DNA of 39,550 bases from CALGLS01 sp964508085 (GTDB taxonomy: Bacteria > Bacteroidota > Bacteroidia > Chitinophagales > Saprospiraceae): positions 1-39,550 of the forward strand of contig CAZDTI010000021.1 in NCBI GenBank assembly GCA_964508085.1, in the 5' to 3' direction. The position numbers and the translations under genes were made by a program. The first letter of the stretch is position 1, and each line of letters opens with the position of its first letter. Under the pieces are notes generated by a model. It was not told where the DNA came from. It saw only the letters and a program-made list of their open reading frames with translations, and did no database searches. Shown here in pieces: positions 9,400 to 18,750 of this stretch.

Positions 9400-9801
9400 A
9401 TGAAAAAGACCCACATCATAGCTATAGGAATGATTGCAGTTGCCATTGGATTGCTTATTAGTTTATCTGGTGAAGTAAGTACTTATTCCTCCTTTGCAAA
9501 AGCGGAAGCGAGCGGTTCCGTAGTCAAAATTGCTGGACAATTGTCTAAGGATAAAGAGATGAAGTATGATCCACAGGTTGATCCAAATTATTTTAGCTTC
9601 CATTTGAAAGATACAGATGGTGCAGAGCGAAAAGTAGTATTATTAGCTGCAAAACCTCAGGATTTTGAAAAATCAGAGCAAATTGTTTTGACTGGACAAA
9701 TGAAGGATGATGATTTTATTGCAACGGATATGTTGATGAAGTGCCCTTCGAAATATCAAGATGAGGAGATTTATATTAAAAGTCAGCGAGCGGAGATATA
9801 A
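9400..9801 (+). CDS. ccmE: Cytochrome c maturation heme chaperone CcmE, CxxxY type
   Basis: This 133-residue protein has an N-terminal uncleaved membrane anchor (residues 6-22) and a periplasmic OB-fold domain: GSVVKIAGQLSKD, FSFHLKDTDG, KVVLLAAKPQDFE and EQIVLTGQMKDDDFIATDML. CcmE carries heme from CcmC to the CcmF ligation machinery in System I. In the usual protein heme binds covalently to the His of an HxxxY motif. Here the corresponding site reads KCPSKY, with Cys115 and Tyr119, the CxxxY variant described for System I* of archaea and some bacteria. No other ccm gene is nearby. Length and fold agree with the family. Confidence 0.88.
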   Translation: MKKTHIIAIGMIAVAIGLLISLSGEVSTYSSFAKAEASGSVVKIAGQLSKDKEMKYDPQVDPNYFSFHLKDTDGAERKVVLLAAKPQDFEKSEQIVLTGQMKDDDFIATDMLMKCPSKYQDEEIYIKSQRAEI

Positions 9802-9889
9802 TTTTTCGTTTTGTGTTGACCTCCTTGTCCGTTTTCGGAAGGACAGTGTTGATCCACCGTGCTTCATATAGTATGTTTCAGAACTGTAA

Positions 9890-10306
9890 TTACTCTTTGT
9901 TCTGTGTTATCGTAACTCCATCAAAATAGTTCCCTGATTGAAGTCCAATTTGGAGTATGCGGTCTTCATCCGTAGCATTTTCCTCCATTCTTACGAATAA
10001 TTCGGTTTTGCTATTTCGCCGAATAAAAAAATCTTCGTTTATAATTTCAAAATTATCTTCAGTAGTATTAATGTTTTCTAAGTCGACTTGAATGTTATTT
10101 AGAGAAACACCAGAAATCCACCAACCCTCCCCTTCTGTTGTAAAAGTTGTTGAATCTTTAAGCACATCAAAAGTTGCTTCTTTTTTTGATAGTTTAATAT
10201 TATCGTCCCACTTGCCATCCTCCTCAGAACAAGAGAATATTAACAGACCCGCTCCAAAGAAAATCAGTAATACAATAAATGACTTTTTATTCCTCCGTTT
10301 ATTCAT
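9890..10306 (-). CDS. Lipoprotein with a BACON-like domain
   Basis: A 138-residue protein with a basic N-terminus, a hydrophobic stretch and the lipobox LIFSC (Cys26) followed by SEED, consistent with surface export. The remaining about 110 residues look like one BACON-type beta-sandwich: an N-terminal strand (KEATFDVLKDSTTFTTEG), GWWISG, and the closing RILQIGLQSGNYFDGVTITQNK. The domain assignment is by pattern and is moderate. The gene starts 30 bp after the stop of the CotH-like gene on the same strand, so the two are probably one operon. Confidence 0.72.
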   Translation of the reverse strand: MNKRRNKKSFIVLLIFFGAGLLIFSCSEEDGKWDDNIKLSKKEATFDVLKDSTTFTTEGEGWWISGVSLNNIQVDLENINTTEDNFEIINEDFFIRRNSKTELFVRMEENATDEDRILQIGLQSGNYFDGVTITQNKE

Positions 10307-10336
10307 AACAAATAGTTTAATTTACACTGCATTGTT

Positions 10337-12913
10337 TTAGTTACTATTCTTTCCAAACTCAGCTCCATACATTCGCTCTATAACATCATTAACGGTATTT
10401 ACAGTTTTTCCGTTTAGCTGTAGAACAGATTTTTTTTCAATTAAATGATCAAGAGCATTATTTTTAAGCTCGATGGAATCCGCAATAATTGTAGCAAAAC
10501 CATATTCAGACTTTTTCTGAAATCCAGTAAAAGCGAGTTTATTTTTTTCTAACAATACATTTGAAAGTGTTAGAGTAGATTGATCTTTACAAGCTACTGC
10601 TATTTCGCTTTCCTTTACCATCATGCTTTCTGCCGTTATTGTGGATTTCTCTCCGACACTGACACCTTTGTCACCAGCATTGACAATATGTACATTGGAA
10701 ATATTGATCGTAGAGCCAGAGACGTCAATCGCATCATTTCCAATATTTCTGAACAATGTATTTTTTATTGTTCCCTCCACGAAGTCTCCATCAAAGGCAT
10801 CCGATTTCGTATTTTGAAATATCAAGTTATCAATTTCAAAATAACTATTTATAATATTCAAGGCGTCTTCTGAATTGTTGTTTGAAAAAATACAATGGTT
10901 CATTTTAACAGGTGCTTCATAAAAGTTAACTGCTCCAGACACCGACCAGCCTGTAGTCAAGGCTGAAGAAAGTTTATCAAACTTAGTATGATTAATAACC
11001 GAGGTATCCCGACAGTTCAAGACCAATAACCCCTTGCCACCTACATGGCTGTAGAAAGTAATGGGCTCTTCCTTTGTCCCAAGAAACTGAACAGAAGAGA
11101 ACGAAACAATATTAGAAAAAGCGGAGTAGAAATTAAAGCTGGTACCTGCATCTACAATAAAGGTAAAGCCTTTAGGAATAATAAGGTTACTAACTTGCCA
11201 GTGTCCTTTTTGACAACGAATGGTTTTAGCTAATGTATCTACCTTTAAAAATTCGTATTGGTGCACATTAGACTTTTGCCTAAAAATATCTGTTTCGAGA
11301 ATTTCCTGGTTTGAAAGTGGCCAGTCTAATATTTCACCTTTTAAAACTACAGATGTGCCGACTGTCTTATACTCAACCTGCATATCTTCCAGTTCTGCCT
11401 TGACCTTAAACTTATCTTTTCTCTTCTTAATGAATAAATATTCGTAATTTTCATCAAGTGAAAAAGTCACTACTTCTTTCCCAGAAGGTCCTATTATGAC
11501 TTTCTCAGATGAGGATCCAAATCTTCTCCCCCCTAAATTACTCAGCCCTAAAACCTCAACAGGATATCTATTATGATTTAAAATGCTCAATCTAATACTT
11601 TTGTTGTTTTTCTCTTCAAAATAAACACTCAAAGAATTTTCAGGAAACAACAAGGTTTGTAGAACCGTTTTGTTGTGTTGTAGATAAGCATTTTTGAATT
11701 GATATTCCGGATAAGCATTTTGAAGCAAGCTTACCTTTTCTAGTAATGCAGGGGACTCTATAAATGCCTCAAAATATTCATCGCTGCTAACTTTTTCAAG
11801 AGCGGCCATATAAGCCGCGCTGTATTCATCATCCTTGAATGCGTTTAGAAAGGGTAAAAAGAAGGAGACTTTTTTTACGGGATCACTATCAAATCCTATA
11901 GGTTCTAATCTGGATGATATTGGGTTATAGTAAAATCGGTAATTATGATTAAACAAGGCATGATTTGCTCCCAGGATATTACAAATCGCATTATACATAG
12001 CGAGTCGCTCCACGTCAAAAACTTGGCTTATATTTAATTCCTTGTCAACAAAAGATTGTAAAAGATATTTACCGGTAAGAAATTGTTTGTATAAAACGGA
12101 ATCAGAAAGTATCCTCTTTTTGCCAAAAGGAAGAATGTCTAAGTTTGGCACTTCTCTAAGTTTGAATTCACCTAATTCTGCCAGTTCCATTCCTTGATTC
12201 ATGATCCGACGACGCTCTCTCCATATTGGATCTTCATCAAATTTTAAGATTACCCCTTCTCTTCGGCGATTATGCTCAATGAGTTGTTTGTCAAAAAACT
12301 CTTCCAGTGCATATACACCAAGCGTCTTAGTTTCCTCTTGTAAGCTTCCTGTTATTTTCAAGTTGACATTTACAAAATCATATCGAAGATGAAGGATATC
12401 TTCCGCTTTTAAAAGTTCATGAAACAGCCATTCCCCGGCATAGTTTCTGGTAATCGGATGCTGCAGGGAAAATTTTCGCATTCCATTGATCGTCTGGTTT
12501 TTGTTTAGCTCTACCCGAAACGACCAAGTATCTCCTAAAAGATGTTGTGTCCAATCTCCTTTTAAACGTACTTTGCTTTTTAGCTTTTCCCCTTCATACC
12601 AAATATTCGCACTTACCTTATCCTCATCATTCGAAAGCAAAATACCTGCCCCTGGTTCAATTCCGTCTTTACCAATAGCCTCATTTCGCTTTGTCTTTAA
12701 TTTCTCGTATTGCTCCCTTTTCAGAACAATTGTAAGGTTAGGTAAGGAATTTGAAGCGGGAGTAACAGTAGTTTCCCGATTATTTTTTTCTAACTTTCCC
12801 CTTTCTTGATCGCTGTTTGCAAACAGCAAAGCTAAAGCAAAAGCTACTAAGAGCCCGACAAAGATAATTTTGTTTCTAGGAGAAGTATTTGGATTGGATT
12901 GTTTAATTTTCAT
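10337..12913 (-). CDS. Membrane-anchored CotH-like kinase-fold protein with C-terminal beta-helix
   Basis: This 858-residue protein has one N-terminal membrane helix (about 14-32) and no lipobox. Residues about 58-420 resemble the CotH family: VRLKGDW (115-121), SFRVEL, GVYALEEFFDKQLIE (199-213), REGVILKFDED, and NYRFYYNPISSRLEPIGFDSD (324-344). CotH proteins have an atypical protein-kinase fold; FDSD matches the metal-binding WDxD site, but the usual catalytic-loop Asp is not obvious in GANHALFNHN (315-324), so activity is uncertain. From about 560 short repeats such as SYFEIDNLIFQNTKSDAFDG and STINISNVHIVNAGDKGVSV indicate a right-handed parallel beta-helix. It may act on or bind envelope polymers; this is inference. 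The downstream neighbour is a BACON-like lipoprotein. Confidence 0.8.
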   Translation of the reverse strand: MKIKQSNPNTSPRNKIIFVGLLVAFALALLFANSDQERGKLEKNNRETTVTPASNSLPNLTIVLKREQYEKLKTKRNEAIGKDGIEPGAGILLSNDEDKVSANIWYEGEKLKSKVRLKGDWTQHLLGDTWSFRVELNKNQTINGMRKFSLQHPITRNYAGEWLFHELLKAEDILHLRYDFVNVNLKITGSLQEETKTLGVYALEEFFDKQLIEHNRRREGVILKFDEDPIWRERRRIMNQGMELAELGEFKLREVPNLDILPFGKKRILSDSVLYKQFLTGKYLLQSFVDKELNISQVFDVERLAMYNAICNILGANHALFNHNYRFYYNPISSRLEPIGFDSDPVKKVSFFLPFLNAFKDDEYSAAYMAALEKVSSDEYFEAFIESPALLEKVSLLQNAYPEYQFKNAYLQHNKTVLQTLLFPENSLSVYFEEKNNKSIRLSILNHNRYPVEVLGLSNLGGRRFGSSSEKVIIGPSGKEVVTFSLDENYEYLFIKKRKDKFKVKAELEDMQVEYKTVGTSVVLKGEILDWPLSNQEILETDIFRQKSNVHQYEFLKVDTLAKTIRCQKGHWQVSNLIIPKGFTFIVDAGTSFNFYSAFSNIVSFSSVQFLGTKEEPITFYSHVGGKGLLVLNCRDTSVINHTKFDKLSSALTTGWSVSGAVNFYEAPVKMNHCIFSNNNSEDALNIINSYFEIDNLIFQNTKSDAFDGDFVEGTIKNTLFRNIGNDAIDVSGSTINISNVHIVNAGDKGVSVGEKSTITAESMMVKESEIAVACKDQSTLTLSNVLLEKNKLAFTGFQKKSEYGFATIIADSIELKNNALDHLIEKKSVLQLNGKTVNTVNDVIERMYGAEFGKNSN

Positions 12914-13228
12914 TTCGAGAAAAAGGCCTCATAGACATTAATACGGAACCGGAATCCAAGTATGAAGATCCCGAGATAGATGTTTACTCGGCCCAAAGAT
13001 AGAAAATTAGACTTATCTTAGACGATACATCAGATTAACATTTTTTGAGCGCTCTGAATGTGGCAAAATTCGATCTATTCGAAAAATACTACACCCAGGG
13101 CGCTCATTGATTTGCTAATTAATTTGTAGCTATAAAATATTATCCCAATCGTATTTTCAATTGCCCAAAATAGAATAGAATAAAAATCAATCTTTTGTCA
13201 TTCCGAGCGAGCACAGCGAGTCGAGGAA
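12914..13228. other. Intergenic region between CotH-like and SprB-repeat genes
   Basis: About 315 bp without a gene. It holds the -7 element above, the dispersed repeat at its right edge, and an inverted repeat GAGCGCTCTG (13047-13056) / CAGGGCGCTC (13096-13105) with a 39-nt loop. That inverted repeat has no T-tract on either strand in the right place, so I do not call it a terminator. Confidence 0.5.
12994..13001 (-). promoter_or_regulatory. -7 promoter element for the CotH-like gene
   Basis: On the minus strand the sequence reads TATCTTTG, a perfect TAnnTTTG. The predicted start is near 12987, leaving a leader of about 74 nt. No TTG is seen at the -33 spacing. Confidence 0.45.
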
Positions 13229-13231
13229 TTA
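13197..13231 (-). repeat. Second copy of the stop-codon-abutting dispersed repeat
   Basis: Read on the minus strand it begins TAATTCCTCGACTCGC at the TAA stop of the SprB-repeat gene and ends CGCTCGGAATGACA. It matches the repeat after ald (2121-2155) in sequence, in orientation relative to the gene and in its exact junction with the stop codon. Confidence 0.75.
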
Positions 13232-16200
13232 CTTTACCACCGTTACATCTCCCTCATACTCCAATAATTCACCATCGATAAATTCAATTTCTGCTACATA
13301 AATATACACTCCAGTCTCCACATTCTTTCCTTTAAATCGTCCATCCCAGCCATTACGCACATCATTAGGTGGAATATCTGTCATTTGATAAATAGGAGCT
13401 CCCCAGCGATTGTATATTCTAAAACTATTTACCCTTGCTACTTCTGGTCCTGCATTCACAAAGAAAAAATCATTGTATCCATCTCCGTTTGGAGAAAAAG
13501 CATTAGGAATGAATACATCTCTTTTTAACAATACATCTACACGTTGCTGAGCGCTTGCAGTACAAGAAGTTGTTGTGTCGATCACAGTTAGTTCATAGGT
13601 CGTAGTTCCAGTCGGAATAGTTTGAACTTCTGGACAATTCGTACAGTCTGTTGTTTGTAAACCCGTCCATTGAAAAACCAAGTTATCATTGAAATAAATA
13701 GGATCTAAGTTGACCGATTCCCCAAGATCAATACTTTGAGTCTCTTCCAATTGTAGTAATATTTCATCAGGGCCGATTACAGTTACTGGGAATTCTGCAA
13801 TGCAGCCCTCAATGTCCTGGACAAATAAATTGTACTCCCCCTCTGCTAATTCTAGAAAGGTTGTATCTGTAGAAAAATTAAGCCCATCGATGGAATAGAT
13901 GTACGCTCCAGCGCCTCCAAAAGTGGTGTCAATAGTGATTTGTCCACTATTTTCTCCTTCTGGACAGGTCACTTCTTTAAGCGTAAAATTTGACATAATT
14001 TCTTCTGGGCCGATTATGGATTCAGAGGCGATAAGAGTACAACCATTGGCATCCGTAATAGTAACTTCAAAAGTACCAGCTGGTAAATTATTTGCTAATG
14101 CAATTCCAGCTCCTGTATCCCAACTGTAGGAATATGGAGTGACTCCTCCAGCAGCATTTGCGAGCAAAGAACCGTCAGCTCCATCAAAGCAAGAAATATT
14201 TAGCAATTGATCTATTGCCACCGTTAAAGGTTCATCAGGTTCTGTAATATTCACAGATCCTATAGCTGAACAGCCCATATTATCCGTTATAGTTACTGTG
14301 TGAACTCCGGCTGATAAAGTAGTTGCTGATTGTGTATCTTCTCCATTGTCCCACAAATAAGTGGCTCCTCCTCCATTGATCGAAGCAATCGCTTCTCCAT
14401 CTGTTCCGTCTTTACAGGTTACCTCCTTTAAAGAGCCTGTGGTGACTATCAATTCTTCAGGCTGGTCAACACCAATACTTTCTGCAAGGGAACATCCTTT
14501 AGCATCTACTACAGTGACTTCATAACTACCAAAACATAAATCCGTAATCCCAGGAGTAATGGTTCCATTGGGCCAGAAGTATTGATAAGGTGCCGTTCCT
14601 CCAGAAATCAAAATGGAAGCAGTACCATCACAAGCATTAAAGCAAGAATTAGGAGTACTAGAAACAGAACTTTCTAAAATTAAAGGCTCTACAACCAGCA
14701 CTTCGGCTGTCGCTTCTCCAAAAGCATCACTGACCGTAATAAAGTAAGTGCCTGGCAGTAAATTATTGAGAACAGCATCTGCATTTTGTGTGTTTACGGT
14801 ACCAAAACCATTCAAGGAATTATCAGCATTTTGCCAAATGTATTCGTAAGGTGCTGATCCAAACTGAATATCTAACAACAGTTCTCCATCAGTACTGCCA
14901 AAACAATCTAGAGTGTCATTGACAACCAAGAACTCAATATTACTTGGAAATGAAATTGATATACATTCAAAAGCTTCACAGTCGATATCATCTGTTACCG
15001 TTACACAAACTGTTTCACCTGCCAATAAATTATTAGCAGTCATTGTTGTTTGACCATCAGACCAAAGATAGCTATAGTTTCCTCCTCCTCCATTTGGATT
15101 TGCAGTGGCTATTCCGTCAGATACTCCAGGACCACTTGCTTCTGCCACAAGGTTTAGATTTGGAATGATGTCACCTTGTACTACAAGGTTTACGTTTATT
15201 AAACTGTCACATAAATTGAAAGCTGTTGTTGTAATACTGAATGAGTTTGTTTGATCATACACTGTACCATTCACTTCTAAACTTTCGCCAAAACAGAGGG
15301 TAGTGTCCAACTGCGTTACTATTTGAGGCTGGATAATTATACTACCAATAACAGTACTATCACAACCATTGAAAGATGGAATGATTTCGTTAATAGAACC
15401 ACTTGTGTTATAAATTGTAGTGCCTACTGTTAATTCCTCTCCAAAGCAGAGCGTTTCATCAAAAATTGTTTCTATAGGGTCAAGAATAGTAAGCACTCCA
15501 CTGACAGTACTGTCACACCCCAGGTACGAAGTAAGCGTTTGAGAAAATGGACCAGAGGCATTATAACTTGACATCCCTACGGAAAGGTTTTCGCCGTTAC
15601 AAAGAATTGGGTTAAGACTAGTAAAAATAGGCGCTGGCTCTGTTACGCTTGCAGTGACGATTGTCAATCCAAAAGCATCGGTAATAGTAAAACTATAAAG
15701 ACCTATTCCTAAACCATTTATGGCGTTCGTTCCTCCTTCGACTGCAATCGTTCCTATTCCGTTGGATGTAGGATCAGAAAGATTTTCCCATGAATAATCA
15801 TAAGGGGCAGCACCATTAGCAACAGACAAATTTAAAATCCCGTCTGTACTACCTGGACAATCCAAGAGTACATCTTCAATAGTTGTAACTATGTTACTAG
15901 GAAACAAAATAAGTACACAATCTTCTGCTGTACAACCAATTGCATCTGTCACCGTAACACAATAATTGACTCCTCCTTCCAAATTTATTGCAGTAGTTCC
16001 CGTTTGTCCATCTGACCATTCATAAGTAAAGCCACCAGCACCTCCATTAGCTACCAAGGTTGCTTCACCATCGGCTATCTGGAAGTTACTAGCTTCTATT
16101 GTCTGAGTTGCTGTTATGGTGAGGTCTGATGTAACAGTAAGATTCGTTGTAACAATACTATCACATCCACCATTTGTAGTTATCACATCTTGATACACTC

Positions 16201-17830
16201 CACTTGTACTATAAATATTACCACCAACCGCAACTGTTTGTCCAGAGCAAATCATAGTGTCTGCTGTTGAGGCAAGCGGAGGAGAAACATTTATAATTCC
16301 AGAAATCACGGAATCACATCCGTTAAAAGCATCAATAGTTATTGAGTATGGCCCACTGGTGTCAAAAACAGTTCCACCTATAACAATACTTTCTCCAGCG
16401 CATAAATCGGGATTTAATTCGGTAGTTCCTTGTGGTTGAATTGCACCGCCATCAGAAACGGTTAGATTGAATACTCCATAGGTAAAATCCCCATCTCCAT
16501 CAATCAAAATCCAAATAGGCCTCTCCGGATCCAAGCATTGCAAGGTTAAAGATTCATCTAAATCCTGAAACGTATATTGAGAGTTAATTTGAGAAAAGAA
16601 ACCATTGCAATTGTCATTACTGGAGTAGAACGCACCTATCTGTGCACCTAATGGTGCTACGCCAGTAGGATCGCTTTCTACATCAATTATGATATGACCA
16701 GAACTAGGTACAGTTACTTGATACCAAACTGATCTTTGCGATACAAAACCTGTTGGGTCTGGCTCAAAGAATGGATGCGATGCACAATGATTCGACTGAT
16801 TAATAGCGGAGACTGATCCATTGTCAGGGATTTGGCCAAGGTTTTCTGCATCGCACTTTAGGTCACCTCCTGACGTCGCTCCTACATCAACAATTTCAAA
16901 ACCAAAGACCCCTTCCATTTCTGCTTGCGCATTGACATTAGTTCCATCAACCATTACAAAATAAGTCGTATTTGGATCCATGCAATCCGCCAGATCAAAC
17001 TCATCAAATCCGTCTGCATTTTCGGAGGTAAACATCAACTGAGTCAGATTTCCAGAGCAGCTGCCATTGTCAGATTCAAATACGGCAAACTGCAAATTGA
17101 TGTCATCTCCTGTATTGCTAGGATCATTAAAAGCATTAAAAATCACAAGGTTTGGATCATCATTAGTCGTAAATTCAAACCAAACTGCTTGTTCATTATA
17201 AAACCCATTTGGTGAAGGGTTAGGCTCGTAATCATTAGAGCCACATACGTTTGTATATGCAGAAGTAGCAGCATCGCCAATAGATGTACCCGGGTTTAAA
17301 ACACCAAGATTAATAGCATTACAGATATAGTCATTAACAGGTCCAGGGTAAGTCCCATTTACCTCAAGGGTGAAATTAACTTCTCCCCAGGAGGAGAGCC
17401 CGTTCGGCAAGGTTAGCGTATGATTTTCGCTCTGTCCAGGTGCCGGAACTTCATAAAACTCACAAATGATTTCGTTACAGGAATGACTGGGCGTACAAAA
17501 ACTTCCATCATCTTCAAATGCCCGAAAACATACTTGAATATGATTTGGTAAATCTGCTGGACAAGTATATTGTTCGTTGTGCTGCAAAAAAGGTGGGTTT
17601 TGATAACAAAATCCAGAAGCAGGATAAGTAGTCCACCCTAAATTCGCAACATTTACTCGCCAATGAGGATCGGCAGCTCCAAAGTTATCTCCACAGGTGG
17701 TCGTAGAGGTTCCACTATTTACCGTTACTTGCACATTGAGTTGCGCAAAATTAATGTTAGAAAAAGTAAGAAAGGTAAGTAGTAAAAAAGAAAATTTCAA
17801 ATAGTTCGGTTTTAGTATGTAAGGTTTCAT
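13229..17830 (-). CDS. Giant secreted SprB-repeat protein with type B T9SS (CHU_C) domain
   Basis: The ATG at 17830 is chosen because MKPYILKPNYLKFSFLLLTF begins a clear signal peptide ending near NFAQ; the ATG at 17914 would add 28 non-signal residues. The product is 1533 residues. The N-terminal third has two modules of the type VWYEFTTNDDPN / VWYQVTVPSSGH (pre-peptidase-like). Five modules follow of the form LCxGExxxVxxxxYxxSG...GCDS, together with about eight SprB-like repeats (GG..PY.Y.W..G...L..G.Y.VTVTD..GC). A gliding-associated CHU_C domain closes the protein (VFIPNAFSPNGDGYNDFF ... YNRWGAPIY ... NGWDGRFKG ... GVYIYVAEIEFIDG). The known role of this end is recognition by the type IX system. 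It is probably a cell-surface or released adhesin. Two large blocks are internal duplications. Confidence 0.93.
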   Translation of the reverse strand: MKPYILKPNYLKFSFLLLTFLTFSNINFAQLNVQVTVNSGTSTTTCGDNFGAADPHWRVNVANLGWTTYPASGFCYQNPPFLQHNEQYTCPADLPNHIQVCFRAFEDDGSFCTPSHSCNEIICEFYEVPAPGQSENHTLTLPNGLSSWGEVNFTLEVNGTYPGPVNDYICNAINLGVLNPGTSIGDAATSAYTNVCGSNDYEPNPSPNGFYNEQAVWFEFTTNDDPNLVIFNAFNDPSNTGDDINLQFAVFESDNGSCSGNLTQLMFTSENADGFDEFDLADCMDPNTTYFVMVDGTNVNAQAEMEGVFGFEIVDVGATSGGDLKCDAENLGQIPDNGSVSAINQSNHCASHPFFEPDPTGFVSQRSVWYQVTVPSSGHIIIDVESDPTGVAPLGAQIGAFYSSNDNCNGFFSQINSQYTFQDLDESLTLQCLDPERPIWILIDGDGDFTYGVFNLTVSDGGAIQPQGTTELNPDLCAGESIVIGGTVFDTSGPYSITIDAFNGCDSVISGIINVSPPLASTADTMICSGQTVAVGGNIYSTSGVYQDVITTNGGCDSIVTTNLTVTSDLTITATQTIEASNFQIADGEATLVANGGAGGFTYEWSDGQTGTTAINLEGGVNYCVTVTDAIGCTAEDCVLILFPSNIVTTIEDVLLDCPGSTDGILNLSVANGAAPYDYSWENLSDPTSNGIGTIAVEGGTNAINGLGIGLYSFTITDAFGLTIVTASVTEPAPIFTSLNPILCNGENLSVGMSSYNASGPFSQTLTSYLGCDSTVSGVLTILDPIETIFDETLCFGEELTVGTTIYNTSGSINEIIPSFNGCDSTVIGSIIIQPQIVTQLDTTLCFGESLEVNGTVYDQTNSFSITTTAFNLCDSLINVNLVVQGDIIPNLNLVAEASGPGVSDGIATANPNGGGGNYSYLWSDGQTTMTANNLLAGETVCVTVTDDIDCEAFECISISFPSNIEFLVVNDTLDCFGSTDGELLLDIQFGSAPYEYIWQNADNSLNGFGTVNTQNADAVLNNLLPGTYFITVSDAFGEATAEVLVVEPLILESSVSSTPNSCFNACDGTASILISGGTAPYQYFWPNGTITPGITDLCFGSYEVTVVDAKGCSLAESIGVDQPEELIVTTGSLKEVTCKDGTDGEAIASINGGGATYLWDNGEDTQSATTLSAGVHTVTITDNMGCSAIGSVNITEPDEPLTVAIDQLLNISCFDGADGSLLANAAGGVTPYSYSWDTGAGIALANNLPAGTFEVTITDANGCTLIASESIIGPEEIMSNFTLKEVTCPEGENSGQITIDTTFGGAGAYIYSIDGLNFSTDTTFLELAEGEYNLFVQDIEGCIAEFPVTVIGPDEILLQLEETQSIDLGESVNLDPIYFNDNLVFQWTGLQTTDCTNCPEVQTIPTGTTTYELTVIDTTTSCTASAQQRVDVLLKRDVFIPNAFSPNGDGYNDFFFVNAGPEVARVNSFRIYNRWGAPIYQMTDIPPNDVRNGWDGRFKGKNVETGVYIYVAEIEFIDGELLEYEGDVTVVK

Positions 17831-18360
17831 CCAAAGGTAGTGTTTGTGGTAAATAATTCGTTCCGTTGATGAATTACAGTGAAGAGGGCTTAAATCCAAA
17901 GAATGCTGTCTCAATAGACGGATAGCTCATTCGCTGTTACTCTTTTGTAATCGAATAATAAAGCAAAACCAGCGGTGATATATTGTATGGGGAAATCGGA
18001 ACTGCGGTTAAAAATACGTTAAAAGTTAGTTATTACATAGCTGTAAACTAGCGTTCAAGTAAAAATGTAAAAGTTCCAACTTATTAATTATGAATTATCA
18101 AACAGCTTATTGATAATCGTTTTGGAATAGACAAATATAAGAACGGGGCCTGTTTAATGTAATTTGTAAACTCATTTTTTTTATCGATTCAATTAATCTT
18201 GAAAAAAATAGAACTAAACAAAAGGTCAAGGAAAGCGTTTCTCCCGCAATACTAGTTATAGCAAGGTCAGAAAGATTATTATCGTTGCTCCCGCAGATAT
18301 TTTACTCAATATTGAAATTCATACTAATGCTTATATCTTTCAAACCTTACAAAAGAGGCA
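17831..18360. other. Gene-free AT-rich region
   Basis: About 530 bp between the SprB-repeat gene start and the DUF983 gene end. Apart from the -7 element at 18132-18139, I see no convincing coding frame, RNA gene or repeat. TATCAAACAGCTTATTGATAATCG near 18097 holds an inverted TTATCAA-like pair (18097-18119), but no T-tract follows. Confidence 0.4.
18132..18139 (-). promoter_or_regulatory. -7 promoter element for the giant secreted-protein gene
   Basis: On the minus strand it reads TATATTTG, a perfect TAnnTTTG, predicting a start near 18125 and a leader of nearly 300 nt. No -33 TTG is seen at normal spacing. Confidence 0.4.
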
Positions 18361-18750
18361 TTACCCGACCTTGGCAGCATCAAATTTCACATTAAAATGA
18401 ATCCAAAGAGAACGGGAAATTCGAAACAACCAAACAAAGAAAATTGCAGAAAGAAGGATTAATATAGCGAACGTAGCATTTACAGAAAGTTTGAAGTAAA
18501 AGACCAAAGTGAGGCAAAAAAGAATGGAAAACCAACCCCAAATAGCATAAGAGATGAACATTGCACCATAAAAGAAACCAGGCTCCGGACTAAAATTAAG
18601 ATTACAGTGTGGGCAGCGTTCTGGCATGTCAAACGGTTTTTGAAAGGAAGTAGTGCTAGTAAAGAAAAGATTTCCAGTTCTACACTTTGGGCATTTCATG
18701 TCCATAATAGACCGGTATTGACTAACATAAGGTTCGTTATTTTGAGGCAT
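18361..18750 (-). CDS. DUF983 family membrane protein
   Basis: A 129-residue protein with the DUF983 hallmarks: a zinc-ribbon-like pair of knuckles, CPKC (about 20-23) and CPHC (about 46-49), then PEPGFFYGAMFISYAIWG leading into two membrane helices (about 61-84 and 91-110). Family members are common small membrane proteins in Bacteroidota and Alphaproteobacteria with no established role. Met1 is used as the start; Met16 or Met18 just before KCPKC are possible alternatives. It stands alone on its strand. Confidence 0.88.
   Translation of the reverse strand: MPQNNEPYVSQYRSIMDMKCPKCRTGNLFFTSTTSFQKPFDMPERCPHCNLNFSPEPGFFYGAMFISYAIWGWFSILFCLTLVFYFKLSVNATFAILILLSAIFFVWLFRISRSLWIHFNVKFDAAKVG

Noticed and set aside
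9802..9889. Terminator between ccmE and the BACON-like lipoprotein gene
   Set aside because: Only a 5-bp TGTCC/GGACA stem with a 10-nt loop and no T-run; too weak to call.
10580..10873. 97-codon plus-strand ORF within the CotH-like gene
   Set aside because: Antisense shadow of the well-supported 858-residue protein; no domain.
13047..13105. Inverted repeat as a terminator for the SprB-repeat gene
   Set aside because: The loop is 39 nt and on the minus strand the stem is followed by A-rich rather than T-rich sequence.
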